A stretch of DNA of 64,000 nt, taken from assembly GCF_000222485.1 (NCBI RefSeq), contig NC_015914.1, positions 620,001 to 684,000 of the forward strand, written 5' to 3'. Positions 40,259 through 50,500 of the stretch are shown here, piece by piece. The position numbers and the translations under genes were made by a program. This DNA is from Cyclobacterium marinum DSM 745. Lineage in GTDB: Bacteria > Bacteroidota > Bacteroidia > Cytophagales > Cyclobacteriaceae. Positions within the stretch are counted from its first letter, which is position 1. Each line of letters begins with the position of its first letter. The notes under the pieces are model-generated. The model ran no database searches and was not told where the DNA came from. It saw only the letters and a program-made list of their open reading frames with translations.

Positions 40259-40275
40259 AAAAATGTACATTTGAA
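40259..40275 (-). promoter_or_regulatory. Prophage right-end transposase site R1
   Basis: AAAAATGTACATTTGAA type copy whose core begins 16 bases in from the right terminus, mirroring L1, which is 15 bases from the left terminus. Confidence 0.65.
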
Positions 40276-40288
40276 TTTTGCGTTTATA

Positions 40289-40293
40289 CTTGT
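40289..40293. repeat. Target-site duplication, right copy (CTTGT)
   Basis: Second copy of the five-base duplication. The following GGAAAATTGA completes the ancestral ptrB end (codons V-E-N-stop in the ptrB frame). Confidence 0.75.
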
Positions 40294-40329
40294 GGAAAAT
40301 TGACCTAAAGTAAAATCATAAACTCCATT

Positions 40330-40356
40330 AAGCCTGTTGTTCCTTTCAACAGGCTT
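40330..40356 (+). terminator. Displaced ptrB terminator
   Basis: AAGCCTGTTG (40330-40339) pairs with CAACAGGCTT (40347-40356) and is followed by a T-run. It lies 27 bases past the stop of the rescued ptrB end and now has no host gene directly before it, consistent with the prophage insertion. 40366-40496 holds nothing else recognisable. Confidence 0.8.
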
Positions 40357-40496
40357 TTTTTATCCCTTGTAGTAACATAAGTTACCTCCATCCGGAGCTT
40401 AGTTAGGGGAAATACCTGTTCCTAATCCAAGAAAGAATATGCATCCCCTGCTTGCAAGGGGTTTAAGTACTTTGGGTTTAATCAAAATGAATTTTA

Positions 40497-41681
40497 CTAT
40501 AGATCCAATAGTTCAAATAAAGCAAAAGACAGGTAGTCTTCTTCCAAATCCGGATTATCCGGGTGGTTTTTTGACAAATACACTCCTGCTTCAGTAATGA
40601 ACAGATTGTCCGGTAAAAATTTCTCCTTTTCAAATAGGGTTTCTCCTATAACATTCAACTCGCTGTCTAAAATTAATATGGAAAACATCTTTGGAACGAA
40701 TCTATACTTCATTATTTCCTCCTCACTAGTTAATTCTATTTCCGGATAACAAACCCTATAATAGACATTCTTGAATTTATCGTAAAAGATGCTTTTATAA
40801 TTCGGTGCACTAGCAAAATACCTGTAATTCTCCTCTTTAGAACCTGACAAATCGAAGTTTCGAAAGCCGTTAATGTAATTACTTTTTGCAGTAACTGAAG
40901 CTAAAGAAGTATTCCTTGCATCTGAATAATACAAGTCATGGTCGGAATGAAAAGAATAAACCCATTTGTCTAACCCTTTTGCAAAGCTGAAATCGAAAAA
41001 CCTATACCCATCTACCAAATAGTTATTGGGAAATTTGTGTGACAAAAGCTCTGTCTCTCCATTGTTAAGGTTGATGCTATAAGTCAAATGTCTTTTGGAC
41101 AGCACATCATTTGTAATTTGGTTATGGACATCCGCAGGACGGGTTTTTACCACTAGATCCTCTCCAACTAGCACCGCCGGAGAAGAAAAATACGTTAAGT
41201 GGACAAAAGGGGAAGTATGCATCTCTGGTACCTGAACTGTGATTTTTTTTCTGACCGACCCGCTTGTGTCTGTTAAATATATATTTGGACTAAATTGCTG
41301 GAAAAGAAAGATACTGTCTAACTTATGGATGTAGAATGAAAATATCCGACCTACGCTATTGTTGCCTTCAACAGAAAACCTTAACCTTTTATGTAGGGTT
41401 TTATTCTCCATGTCATACATCTGAATCTCATTCGTTTTCGGGTTAAGATTAAAAAACCAACCTTTAGAACCCTGATGATATGCCAACTGCATGCTTCTAT
41501 TATCTGTCAATGAATCAATCGGTATTCTTATTGAATGGGAGGATTGAACTAATTTTTTTAGCACTATAGCTTTACCCTTTTCATCCTTTTCACATCCAAA
41601 AACCATCGCTAAAATCATCACTATGAATCCAGAGATTTTGTATAGCTTGTATTTGTCTAATGTATTTTGTCTTCTGCCCAT
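40497..41681 (-). CDS. DUF4221-like six-bladed beta-propeller lipoprotein
   Basis: A 394-residue protein. The N-terminus has a basic region, a hydrophobic stretch (ISGFIVMILAMVFGC) and a lipobox ending at Cys ~30, so it is anchored in an envelope membrane. The body is a run of beta-propeller strands (GSKGWFFNLNPKTNEIQMYD, FLFQQFSPNIYLTDTSGSVR, KNVYYRVCYPEIELTSEEEI) typical of DUF4221-like proteins of Bacteroidota, whose function is not known. It is convergent with the displaced ptrB terminator and lies alone, divergent from the Anbu cluster. Confidence 0.6.
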   Translation of the reverse strand: MGRRQNTLDKYKLYKISGFIVMILAMVFGCEKDEKGKAIVLKKLVQSSHSIRIPIDSLTDNRSMQLAYHQGSKGWFFNLNPKTNEIQMYDMENKTLHKRLRFSVEGNNSVGRIFSFYIHKLDSIFLFQQFSPNIYLTDTSGSVRKKITVQVPEMHTSPFVHLTYFSSPAVLVGEDLVVKTRPADVHNQITNDVLSKRHLTYSINLNNGETELLSHKFPNNYLVDGYRFFDFSFAKGLDKWVYSFHSDHDLYYSDARNTSLASVTAKSNYINGFRNFDLSGSKEENYRYFASAPNYKSIFYDKFKNVYYRVCYPEIELTSEEEIMKYRFVPKMFSILILDSELNVIGETLFEKEKFLPDNLFITEAGVYLSKNHPDNPDLEEDYLSFALFELLDL

Positions 41682-42136
41682 GTGGCTGTTATTATAAATG
41701 TGATGGTCCTACTTCCAAGTTTTACCCTTTTCACTGAATTTGTTTTTCCGCCCTACCTCTACCTTCTTAAGATGCTGAAATTTTAAGTCATTGAACCCTA
41801 AAGCCAATGCTTAATAATATTTAAGCATCGTTTTTATACCTTATAATTTAGTTATTCTAACTTGCATTTACAATTTTGCCAAAGTATTTATTTTATAGCC
41901 TCTAATTTGGATTTAAAGCAGCTTTTTAAGCGGAGACAAAATTATTTTCAAACAAGCCCCAGACTTATGATTGACATTAAAACAAAATAATTAACAAGTG
42001 GGAGTAGAATCCTAAGGGAATTTTTCTAAAACACCAACAACCACCCCCATTTTTTTGTATTATTAAAATATTTTACCTATTTTTTATAAAAATTATATTT
42101 TTTAAATCTTTGATCCAACTGAATTAATTAGACAAT
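41682..42136. other. Gene-free intergenic region before the Anbu cluster
   Basis: 455 bp between divergent genes, very AT-rich near the right end with several TTTTTATAAAAA-like stretches. It should hold the promoters of the lipoprotein gene and of the four-gene Anbu cluster. No convincing promoter pair or RNA gene could be assigned. Confidence 0.5.
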
Positions 42137-43564
42137 ATGAACGTAAACCACGATTCACAACACTCTTTTTATGATGAAATGTATGATGGAGATCGCACAT
42201 TAAGGGAACATTATTCCAGCTTTGGAGCATTCATTGATACCATTTCAGCAAAAAAACTAAACCAGTTACAATTCTCTGCTGATAAGGCTCAGATGGCCAT
42301 GGGAATGACCTTTAATGTTTATCATGACAAAGAAGGTTTGGAAAAAATTCTACATTTGGATATCATCCCTAGAATAATTCCCGGCAATGATTGGCAGAAG
42401 ATCAATGAGGGGTTAAAACAAAGAATCACTGCCTTAAACTTATTTCTCCAGGATATTTACAACGAACAAAAGATTCTAAAAGATAAAGTGGTACCTGCTG
42501 ACTTAATTCTGGGAAGCAAAGACTTTTTAAAACCATGTATGGGCATGACACCTCCAAAAGGCATTTGGTGCCATATTACAGGAACAGACCTAGTACGGAA
42601 CAATGATGGGGAATTTTATATATTGGAGGATAATTTACGTTGTCCTTCAGGTGTTTCTTATATGCTGGAGAGCCGTGAAATTATTAAACGTGCCTTTCCT
42701 AATTTATTCAATAAACTAGGGGTAAGACCCGTTTCAGATTATCCTACCAAACTTTTGGACATGTTACAATTTTTGTCCGATAAACCCAGGCCGGTAATCG
42801 GGGTATTGACTCCCGGAGTTTATAATTCTGCCTACTTCGAACACTCCTACCTCGCACAACAAATGGGGGCAGAACTTGTTTCCGGAATGGATTTACTCGT
42901 TCAAGATAAAAAGGTTTACATGCAAACCACTCAAGGTCTTGAACAGATAGATGTACTGTACAGAAGAATCGATGATACTTTCCTCGACCCTTTGGCGTTT
43001 AACCCCAACTCAATGCTTGGGATTCCGGGGCTCTTTGAGGCTTATAAGGCAGGCAATATAGCTCTTGCAAATGCTCCAGGGACGGGTGTAGCCGACGACA
43101 AAGCTGTGTATGCTTATGTACCCAAAATAATTAAATATTACTTGGATCAAGATCCCATTCTCAATAATGTTCCGACTTACCTATGTAGAGAGGAAAAAGA
43201 CAGGAAGCATGTTTTAGAAAATATTGCAGACCTTGTGGTCAAAGAAACCAATGCTGCAGGAGGTTATGGAATGATGATCGGACCTAAAGTTGATGCATCA
43301 GAACATCAGAAATTCAGGCAACTGATCAAAGATAATCCCAACAACTATATTGCACAGCCTACTTTATCCCTTTCAACAGTTCCGTCCTTAGTGGATCATA
43401 AAACAATAGAAGGGCGTCACGTAGATTTAAGGCCTTATGTATTGTATGGGAATGAGGTGGAAGTAATACCAGGGGCACTTACCCGGGTCGCATTAAAAAA
43501 AGGATCTCTTGTAGTCAATAGTTCTCAGGGTGGTGGAAGTAAAGACACTTGGGTGCTATATTAA
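42137..43564 (+). CDS. Circularly permuted ATP-grasp type 2 protein (DUF404/DUF407)
   Basis: A 475-residue protein. The family begins with a YDEM segment (here FYDEMYDGDRTLREHYSSFG), carries the conserved WCHITGTDLVRNNDGEFYIL and EDNLRCPSGVSYMLE motif near residue 165, and later DVLYRRIDDTFLDPLAF and APGTGVADDKAVYAYVPKII. The end (RHVDLRPYVLYGNEVEVIPG, ALTRVALKKGSLVVNSSQGG) is the usual conserved C-terminus. Related enzymes are predicted to make isopeptide-type bonds, and the gene is the first of the Anbu proteasome-like cluster. The true substrate is not established. 21 bp to the Alpha-E gene. Confidence 0.88.
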   Translation: MNVNHDSQHSFYDEMYDGDRTLREHYSSFGAFIDTISAKKLNQLQFSADKAQMAMGMTFNVYHDKEGLEKILHLDIIPRIIPGNDWQKINEGLKQRITALNLFLQDIYNEQKILKDKVVPADLILGSKDFLKPCMGMTPPKGIWCHITGTDLVRNNDGEFYILEDNLRCPSGVSYMLESREIIKRAFPNLFNKLGVRPVSDYPTKLLDMLQFLSDKPRPVIGVLTPGVYNSAYFEHSYLAQQMGAELVSGMDLLVQDKKVYMQTTQGLEQIDVLYRRIDDTFLDPLAFNPNSMLGIPGLFEAYKAGNIALANAPGTGVADDKAVYAYVPKIIKYYLDQDPILNNVPTYLCREEKDRKHVLENIADLVVKETNAAGGYGMMIGPKVDASEHQKFRQLIKDNPNNYIAQPTLSLSTVPSLVDHKTIEGRHVDLRPYVLYGNEVEVIPGALTRVALKKGSLVVNSSQGGGSKDTWVLY

Positions 43565-43585
43565 TCTAAAAGCAAAAGCGATAAT

Positions 43586-44566
43586 ATGTTAAGTAGAGTA
43601 GCAAATTCGATTTACTGGCTAGGAAGATATACCGAAAGGGCAGAAAACTATGCCAGATTTATCAATGTAAATTTCAACCTTATGCTGGACTCTCCTCCTG
43701 ACTTAAAAGAGCAGTGGGAACCTTTAATAATGGCCACCGGCGATCACGAACTGTACAAAACTCGGAATCAATCCTTTGACATGCATGAAGTGATTTATTT
43801 TTTGGCATTTGACCATAGCAATCCCAATTCTATAATTTCCTCAATTTCCAAAGCCAGAGAAAATGCAAGGATGATCAGGGAAAACCTCACCAAAGAGACA
43901 TGGGAAAAATTAAATGAGACCTACCATTTTGTAAACAAAGCCTCTGAAGGGAAAGTGTGGAAAAAAGCCGATCCAAGAAATTTCTTTGAAGAAGTTAAAG
44001 CACAAATACTCCTGCTTTACGGTCTCGCAGACAATACGGTGGCACGTACAGAGGGCTGGCATTTCAGACAGTTAGGGCAGTATTTGGAAAGAGCTGACAA
44101 AACCTCCAGAATTCTGGATGTTAAATACCATATTCTACTTCCTTCTCCTGAGGAAGTTGGGTCTCCATTGGATTTTCTACACTGGATGGCGTTGCTTAAG
44201 TCCGTTACTGCGTTCAATACCTACCGAAGACTTTATGGAAACATTTCACCTTCGGGAGTTGTAGAATTTCTTGTCTTAAATAAATACTTTCCCAGGTCCG
44301 TTTTCTTTTGTTTGAAGGAAGCAGAGACATGTTTGTATAAAATTTCTAACTCTAACGGTGAAGGTTATTCCAATAGTGCAGAAAAGGCCATGGGAGAATT
44401 GCGGTCAAAGCTTGAGTTTGACGATGTCAACGATATTATTTCCAATGGCTTACATGAATACATCGAGCAACTTCAAATCAAAATTAATAATATCTCAAAT
44501 AAAATAAACGACAATTATTTCCAAATAAAAGATAACTTTGCCAGCCAAACTATGGTACAAGAATGA
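43586..44566 (+). CDS. Alpha-E domain protein (DUF403)
   Basis: A 326-residue, almost all-helical protein starting MLSRVANSIYWLGRYTERAE, the hallmark opening of Alpha-E proteins, with later FRQLGQYLERADKTSRILDV and a DFLHWMALLKSVTAFNTYRR stretch. It normally accompanies the ATP-grasp protein and the transglutaminase-like protein; its biochemical role is not known. It overlaps the Anbu gene by four bases (ATGA), indicating coupled expression. Confidence 0.88.
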   Translation: MLSRVANSIYWLGRYTERAENYARFINVNFNLMLDSPPDLKEQWEPLIMATGDHELYKTRNQSFDMHEVIYFLAFDHSNPNSIISSISKARENARMIRENLTKETWEKLNETYHFVNKASEGKVWKKADPRNFFEEVKAQILLLYGLADNTVARTEGWHFRQLGQYLERADKTSRILDVKYHILLPSPEEVGSPLDFLHWMALLKSVTAFNTYRRLYGNISPSGVVEFLVLNKYFPRSVFFCLKEAETCLYKISNSNGEGYSNSAEKAMGELRSKLEFDDVNDIISNGLHEYIEQLQIKINNISNKINDNYFQIKDNFASQTMVQE

Positions 44567-45303
44567 CTTTCTGCATTGGAATAAAAACAAAACATGGAAT
44601 ATTAGGTTTATCGGACACTAGGATTACATCCGGAAATGATACAACCACTTCTAAAAAAGTATATACAGTCAATAGAAGAAACCATTCCTTCTTTATAATG
44701 ACCTCCGGCCTTCGCTCTGTTCGAGACAAAGCCATTACTTATTTTGGAGAATTAATTGAAAAAAACGATTCAACCTATGACAAATTGTATAAAGCTGTCA
44801 ACGGCTTTGCCGATCAAGTAAAACGCGTAGCAGGGGAAGACAAAGACTCATTAGAAAAATCAGGGTTTTACTTTAATTTATTTTCCATCATTGGCGGACA
44901 ACTCGAAGAGGACAAGGAACCCAAACTTTACTTGCTCTACCCTCAGGGTAATTGGATAGAGATCAGACAGGGGACCCCATTTGTCATTATTGGAAACACC
45001 GGGTTTGGCAACCCAGTGCTTAGAAGGTCACTTAAATATGATGAACCGCTATTGCTTGCATTGAAAAGTGCATTTCTAGCCTTCGATGCAACTAGGATCA
45101 GTTCCAACGATGTGGATTATCCGGTGGACACGGTGGTATTAGAAAATAACAGTTACAATATAGTGGAAAATCGATTCGAGCAACACGAATTGAATCACAT
45201 TTCTGAATTTTGGAATGATTCATTAAAAAAAGTCATCCATGACCTTCCGGCAGATATTCTTAAAAAAGCTTTTTCTGCGGAAAATAAAAAGGAATATGAT
45301 TAA
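44563..45303 (+). CDS. Anbu, bacterial proteasome-related beta-subunit
   Basis: A 246-residue Ntn-hydrolase. Starts MTFCIGIKTKHGILGLSDTR; loss of Met would expose Thr2 as the catalytic N-terminal nucleophile, as in Anbu (consensus TYCxGIxxxxGLVxxSDxR). The core has the strand-helix pattern with FFIMTSGLRSVRDKAITYFG and a glycine-rich TPFVIIGNTGFGNPVLRRSL loop; the C-terminus ends KKEYD. Anbu assembles into open helical or ring complexes in the cytoplasm; its substrates are uncertain. Gene order ATP-grasp, Alpha-E, Anbu, transglutaminase matches the known cluster. Confidence 0.9.
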   Translation: MTFCIGIKTKHGILGLSDTRITSGNDTTTSKKVYTVNRRNHSFFIMTSGLRSVRDKAITYFGELIEKNDSTYDKLYKAVNGFADQVKRVAGEDKDSLEKSGFYFNLFSIIGGQLEEDKEPKLYLLYPQGNWIEIRQGTPFVIIGNTGFGNPVLRRSLKYDEPLLLALKSAFLAFDATRISSNDVDYPVDTVVLENNSYNIVENRFEQHELNHISEFWNDSLKKVIHDLPADILKKAFSAENKKEYD

Positions 45304-45349
45304 GTAAAATAGAAATTGTTGTCTTTTCTCAATTAAATAACAAGCAAAA

Positions 45350-46207
45350 ATGCGCCTGAAAATACAACATAACACAACTTATAATTACCAAAAACTAATC
45401 AGTTTAAACCCTCATCATTTTTACTTAAAGCCTCTCCAAAGGAATTATTTGGAAGTAGAAACTTATTCCCTAAAAATTGTCCCGGAACCTGAGGGAATGA
45501 ATGAAAGATACAGTATAGAAGGCAACCCATATTTTCAAGCTTGGTTTAAAGGGGAAACTGAAAACATGATTATTCAAGTAGAATTTCAAGTACAAACAAG
45601 GCATTTCAACCCTTTCCTGTTTTTAATTGATCAATGGTTTTTACAGCAATTCAACCCGGAAGCAGACATCCCTTTTTCTTATGAGCCCAATGATAGGCCC
45701 ATTTTACAACCTTACTTAAATCATACAGGTAATAATTTGCTTAAAAGCTATAGTCTGGGAAAATTAAACACCAATGATCCCATCCAATTTTTAACCCAAC
45801 TAAACGCAGCCATTCATGCCGATTGGCACCATATCATTAGAGAAGAAGAAAACCTCTGGTCTGCTGCTAAAACTTTTGCTGCGGGAAAAGGGTCTTGTAG
45901 AGACCTTTCGTTTATGTTAATGGAAATGTTGAGACATGTAGGATTGGCAGCAAGGTTTGTCAGTGGTTATGCTTTTAACCCCGAACTTGAAAAAGGGCAT
46001 GAACTTCATGCATGGGTAGAAACCTATTTACCCGGAGCCGGGTGGGTAGGGCTAGATCCAAGTCTGGGCCTGATGGCCGATAAACATTATATCCCTCTAG
46101 CAGCTAGTTTCCTTCCGGAAAACACGCTTCCTGTTCACGGGACCTATGGCGGAGAAAACCTGAAACCTTCAACATTACAAACCTCTGTGAGCATTCATCA
46201 AATTTAA
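45350..46207 (+). CDS. Transglutaminase-like cysteine peptidase of the Anbu cluster
   Basis: A 285-residue protein. N-terminal beta domain starting MRLKIQHNTTYNYQKLISLN with typical HxLxLxP-like residues. The transglutaminase core has the catalytic triad: Cys in GKGSCRDLSFM (~185), His in GHELHAWVETYL (~221) and Asp in GWVGLDPSLGLM (~236). Likely a papain-like amidase/peptidase acting with the ATP-grasp partner, possibly reversing the bonds it makes. No signal peptide, so cytoplasmic. 46 bp after Anbu. Confidence 0.9.
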   Translation: MRLKIQHNTTYNYQKLISLNPHHFYLKPLQRNYLEVETYSLKIVPEPEGMNERYSIEGNPYFQAWFKGETENMIIQVEFQVQTRHFNPFLFLIDQWFLQQFNPEADIPFSYEPNDRPILQPYLNHTGNNLLKSYSLGKLNTNDPIQFLTQLNAAIHADWHHIIREEENLWSAAKTFAAGKGSCRDLSFMLMEMLRHVGLAARFVSGYAFNPELEKGHELHAWVETYLPGAGWVGLDPSLGLMADKHYIPLAASFLPENTLPVHGTYGGENLKPSTLQTSVSIHQI

Positions 46208-46304
46208 AACAAATATCTATTTTTATTAAAAAATCACCCCTGTAACAAAATTTTATCAACCTTTTTAGCCTCCTTTCAGTTTAATAGAATAACACAAATA
46301 TTCT

Positions 46305-47546
46305 ATGAAAAAAGTGGGAGGCACAATATTCATTCTAATTTTACTATCCCTTATTTTTTTTCTGGATTGGTATGTATTTCAAGGGATCAAAACAATTTTA
46401 CCATCAGGTTATTTAGCTCAGGGGAAAACCATATATTGGGTGCTTACTGCCACAATAGCATTGTGGTTTGGGTATACTTTTTATACCATTATGCAGGAGG
46501 GGAAAATATCTCCAACCTCACAGCAATCACTTAATTGGTTTTTGGTTATTCTTGTTACCCAATTAACCATTGTTCTTTTCTTATTTGGTGAAGATCTGAT
46601 AAGGGGATTGGGTTCTGTTTACCGATACATTACCAATTCTTCCCAGGATGGCGCATTGTTGTCCTCTAGAAGGAAATTCGTAAGCCAGCTGGCGTTTGCT
46701 GTGGCAGTTATACCTATGACAGGCTTCATTTATGGGATTGTCAAAGGAAAATATGCTTTTAGAACAATCCGCAAAACCTTATATTTTAAAGATTTGCCGG
46801 AGGCCTTTGACGGATTTACCATTACCCAGTTGTCAGACATTCATGCCGGTAGTTTCAAAGACTTTGAAGCAGTAAAAAAAGGGGCAGAAATGGCAGCAGC
46901 TCAGCAGTCTGATCTTTTTGTATTTACCGGAGATCTAGTCAATCACAAGGCCAATGAAATTGATCCGATGTTGGATATTTTTTCAAAGATTAAAGCTCCA
47001 TATGGCCAATTCTCTATTCTGGGTAACCATGATTATGGAGACTACACTTCTTGGCCTAGCCCTGAAGCAAAGATTCAAAACCTAGAATCGCTAAAAAATA
47101 AGCATCATTTAATGGGTTTTGATTTGCTATTGGATGAAAGCAGAACCATAGAAAAAGACGGGCAAAAAATAAGCCTGTTGGGCGTAGAAAACTGGGGAGT
47201 TGGTTTTCAATCTAAAGGAGACCTTGAGAAATCCCTACAAAATGTACCGGAAAAGGATTTTAAGATCTTGCTATCACATGACCCTACCCACTGGGACGAA
47301 CAGGTCAAAAACCATCCTAAAAATATACATTTGACCCTTAGTGGACATACCCATGGGATGCAGATGGGCATAGAGACGCCGTTTATCCGCTGGAGCCCGG
47401 CACAGTACCGGTATGCCAACTGGGCAGGTATTGCAGAGCAGGCAGGGAAATACCTTTATGTAAATAGAGGTTTTGGCTTTCATGCCTTTGCCGGAAGAGT
47501 AGGTATTTGGCCGGAAATTACTGTAATCGAATTAAAAAAAGGATAA
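46305..47546 (+). CDS. Membrane-anchored metallophosphoesterase (YaeI-like)
   Basis: A 413-residue protein. Four N-terminal membrane segments (residues ~5-160) precede a calcineurin-like phosphoesterase domain. The metal-binding motifs are all present: LSDIHAGSF (DxH), FTGDLVNHK (GD), LGNHDYGDY (GNHD), LLSHDP (H) and SGHTHGMQMG (GHxH). Substrates of the family include phospho-lipids (e.g. UDP-diacylglucosamine-like pyrophosphates) and nucleotides; none can be chosen here. It sits alone after the Anbu cluster with a 97-bp gap. Confidence 0.85.
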   Translation: MKKVGGTIFILILLSLIFFLDWYVFQGIKTILPSGYLAQGKTIYWVLTATIALWFGYTFYTIMQEGKISPTSQQSLNWFLVILVTQLTIVLFLFGEDLIRGLGSVYRYITNSSQDGALLSSRRKFVSQLAFAVAVIPMTGFIYGIVKGKYAFRTIRKTLYFKDLPEAFDGFTITQLSDIHAGSFKDFEAVKKGAEMAAAQQSDLFVFTGDLVNHKANEIDPMLDIFSKIKAPYGQFSILGNHDYGDYTSWPSPEAKIQNLESLKNKHHLMGFDLLLDESRTIEKDGQKISLLGVENWGVGFQSKGDLEKSLQNVPEKDFKILLSHDPTHWDEQVKNHPKNIHLTLSGHTHGMQMGIETPFIRWSPAQYRYANWAGIAEQAGKYLYVNRGFGFHAFAGRVGIWPEITVIELKKG

Positions 47547-47579
47547 AATAAAACTAGGGAGAATCAAAAATTAAGAGAT

Positions 47580-50500
47580 TCATCTTTCATCACCGAATTT
47601 CACCGATCCACTTTCCCCGGATAAGAAATAATAGGCCAATGGCACAAAATACAGTGCCGTAAATGTACCTATGGTAAGACCGCCAATAACTGAAAAGACA
47701 AGCGGCCTTTGCAGATCTGCTCCCAAACCCGCACTGAATACCACCGGTACCAAAGCAAGAATTGTAGTGATAGAAGTCATTACTATGGGCTTGAGTCTAA
47801 TTTCTCCTGCACGGTACAATGCCTTGGTTAAGGCCTCTTTGCCTACGATTCCATTCGCACGATAATTTACCCTTAGCCTATTGATGGTATCTATTTTAAG
47901 TATCGCATCATTGACCATGATGCCAAGCATTACCACCAAACCTATGGCTGACATTACATTTAGGGAAGTTCCGGTAAGCCATAAAACCAAGAAAGCCCCT
48001 CCTACTCCTAGGGGAAGAGTAAATATCACAATTAGAGGCTGTAAAAAGCTTTCAAACTGCGCTGCCAGAATAAAGTATAACAATAAAATCGAAACCATTA
48101 AAATCCCAATTAGCTGCTTGATGGTTTCTTGGTCTTCGAAATATTGACCTGCAAAATTTACGGTAAGGTTTTCATTTACTGCCCATGAACGAATTTCATC
48201 TTCGTAGCTTGTCGGTTCAGTAATATTGAGGTTTACAGATTGAAATATACCGGACCTATCAGCTGTTACAAACTTATAATGGGTATCGTAATTAGCAGTA
48301 ATAAACTCATCTAAAGCATAAGCAACCCCTTCTTCTCCATGTATAAAATTTCTTTTCAGCAGGGATTGAAAATCCAGTTGATCATTTCTTAAACGTATAG
48401 GGATTATTTCTCCGAATTGTCGAATATCTGTGATTAAGTAATCTCCAAACAACCTTTCTATGGAGGTAATCAACTGGTTTACTTCTAAGCCATAGAGTGC
48501 CAATTTCTCGAGATCTGTTTTAAAAATTACGGAAGCTCCCTCTTGCAATCCAGGTCCTTTAGACCAATCTTTCACCGGGAAATTTTCCATCAGTGCATTC
48601 ATTTGATTGGGCCCTACTGACCTTTTGGTTTCTGTATTCTTAAACCGCACCTCAAAGTTGGGGCGATTTGAACTAAACAGCTGATCAAAAGCATTGGGGG
48701 CGTCTTTTATCTCTATACTGGCCTGAGGGAATTGCTTAATAAAGAATTGTTGAAGTTGCCTTGACACATTTTCTTTATCAGTTTGATTGGCAAACATTAG
48801 GTAAAGATCCGCCTGTTGAATGGCATTTTCACCTTCATACAATATAAATTGTCTCAAACCGATATCACTTTCCGCCACTGTAAATTTCCCCTCCAATTGC
48901 TCAAGCAAATGTTGAATTCTGTTTTTGTTTTGACTTGCATTGATCGGCTCATTCCAATCCAACGAAATCAAAACATCAAACTTTTCAACAGGTGGTAAAC
49001 CTTCTACTTTCAAAAATTGAATGGATGCCAAAAGCAAAGGTATTAATAGGAACAATACCATCAATGACAGCCCCGGACGAGTGAAGAACCTTTTAAACAA
49101 TAGTTTATACCCCTTTAACATGCCTCTAAAAAGTCGACTGTCCTCTTTAACAGATTGTTTGTCTTTGTTTTTAAACAAAAGAAAATACAATAAGGGGAGT
49201 AGAATAAACGCCACCAATAAGGAGACCGACAAAATTGCTGCAACAGATACCGCCTGATCATAAAACAAAGCCCCTGCCACCCCACTTAAAAACACTAATG
49301 GCACAAATACTGCCAAGGTGGTGAGTACAGAGCTAATAAGTGCTGACTGCACCTCGTTTACCCCGACCACACAGGCTTCAAACAAAGAAAACCCTTCCTC
49401 TCGTTTTCGGTTAATATTGTCTAAAACAATGATGGCATTGTCTATAAGCATCCCTAAACCCAGAGCAAGTCCACTTAGGGAAATCACATTTATGGAGATA
49501 TTAAAAAAATAAAACACCATAAAACTAATCACCAGAGAAGCCGGCAAACTTATACCTATGATTATGGGCATGCGGTAATTGCCCATAAACACAAATAGAA
49601 TAGCAAAAGCAAACAAGCCTCCAAAAAACAAACTGGTTTGTAGGTTGTTTATCCCCGCATTAAGAAGAGAAGATTGGTCTTGTGTCAATTCAAAATCTAC
49701 CTGTGGGTAATCCTCTTTAAACAATTCCACCGCTTCATAAATCAGGGGCATGGTTTCATTCATTTTGGCCGCAGTCTGTTTATGTACTGTCACCACCAAG
49801 CTTTCTTTACCTTTAAATAAATGATACCCGGTAGGCTTGGATAAGGTATGATTAACCTTTGCAATTTTTGAAAGTAAAACGGTATTTCCCTCAGGCCCCC
49901 TTACAGGTAGATTCCCTACATCTTCAGCTGTTTCTAACTTGCTTGCCAACCTTAAATAATACCTAAACTGTCCATCTTCTACACTAATCCCAGGTAATTC
50001 ACGGTTTCCGTCCTGAATTGCCTGAACTAAGTCTGATTCCATAAAACCCAAACCTGACATTACTGGCTTATTGGGTGTTACTGCTATGACTCTTTCCTGA
50101 CGTCCATTGATATTAACAAGCGCCACTCCATCCAGTTGCTCTAAGCGTTTTTTTATTACATTCTCGGTCAGCAAAGAAACCTCCGCATAATCTACCCCTT
50201 CTTTCGGAATAATTTGAAGCCGAACGATAGGAATATCGTTGGAGTTGATCCGGACCACTTGGGGTCTTGGCATGTCATCGGGCAAACTATTGGTCAGTCG
50301 ATCAATCTTTTCATTGACTTCAATATAAGCCAATTCCATTTTGGTCTGGAAATCAAAAGTCAAACGCACATTTCCTACTTCTGAACCTGCCTTGCTCTCA
50401 ATATCCTGAAGCCCATTTAAAGTGACCATACCCTCTCGAATGGGTTTGAGAACATTGCGTTCGATGGACTCAGGAGAGGTATTGGGATAATTTACCTTTA

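Larger units (their letters stand above)
6140..40288. mobile_element. Mu-like transposable prophage, ~34.1 kb
   Basis: The boundaries come from the CTTGT target duplication, the rescued ptrB reading frame, and paired end-binding sites lying 15 and 16 bases from the two ends. Modules from the left: repressor (leftward); Ner-like protein, MuA-type transposase, MuB-type ATPase and an early operon of small genes (rightward, to ~18.0 kb); head genes (leftward, 18.1-26.5 kb); protease/scaffold, capsid, lysis, tail and receptor-binding genes (rightward, 26.6-40.1 kb). All recognised essential genes are intact apart from one presumed programmed frameshift, so the prophage may be active. The termini do not show the TG...CA dinucleotides of phage Mu. 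Confidence 0.9.
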
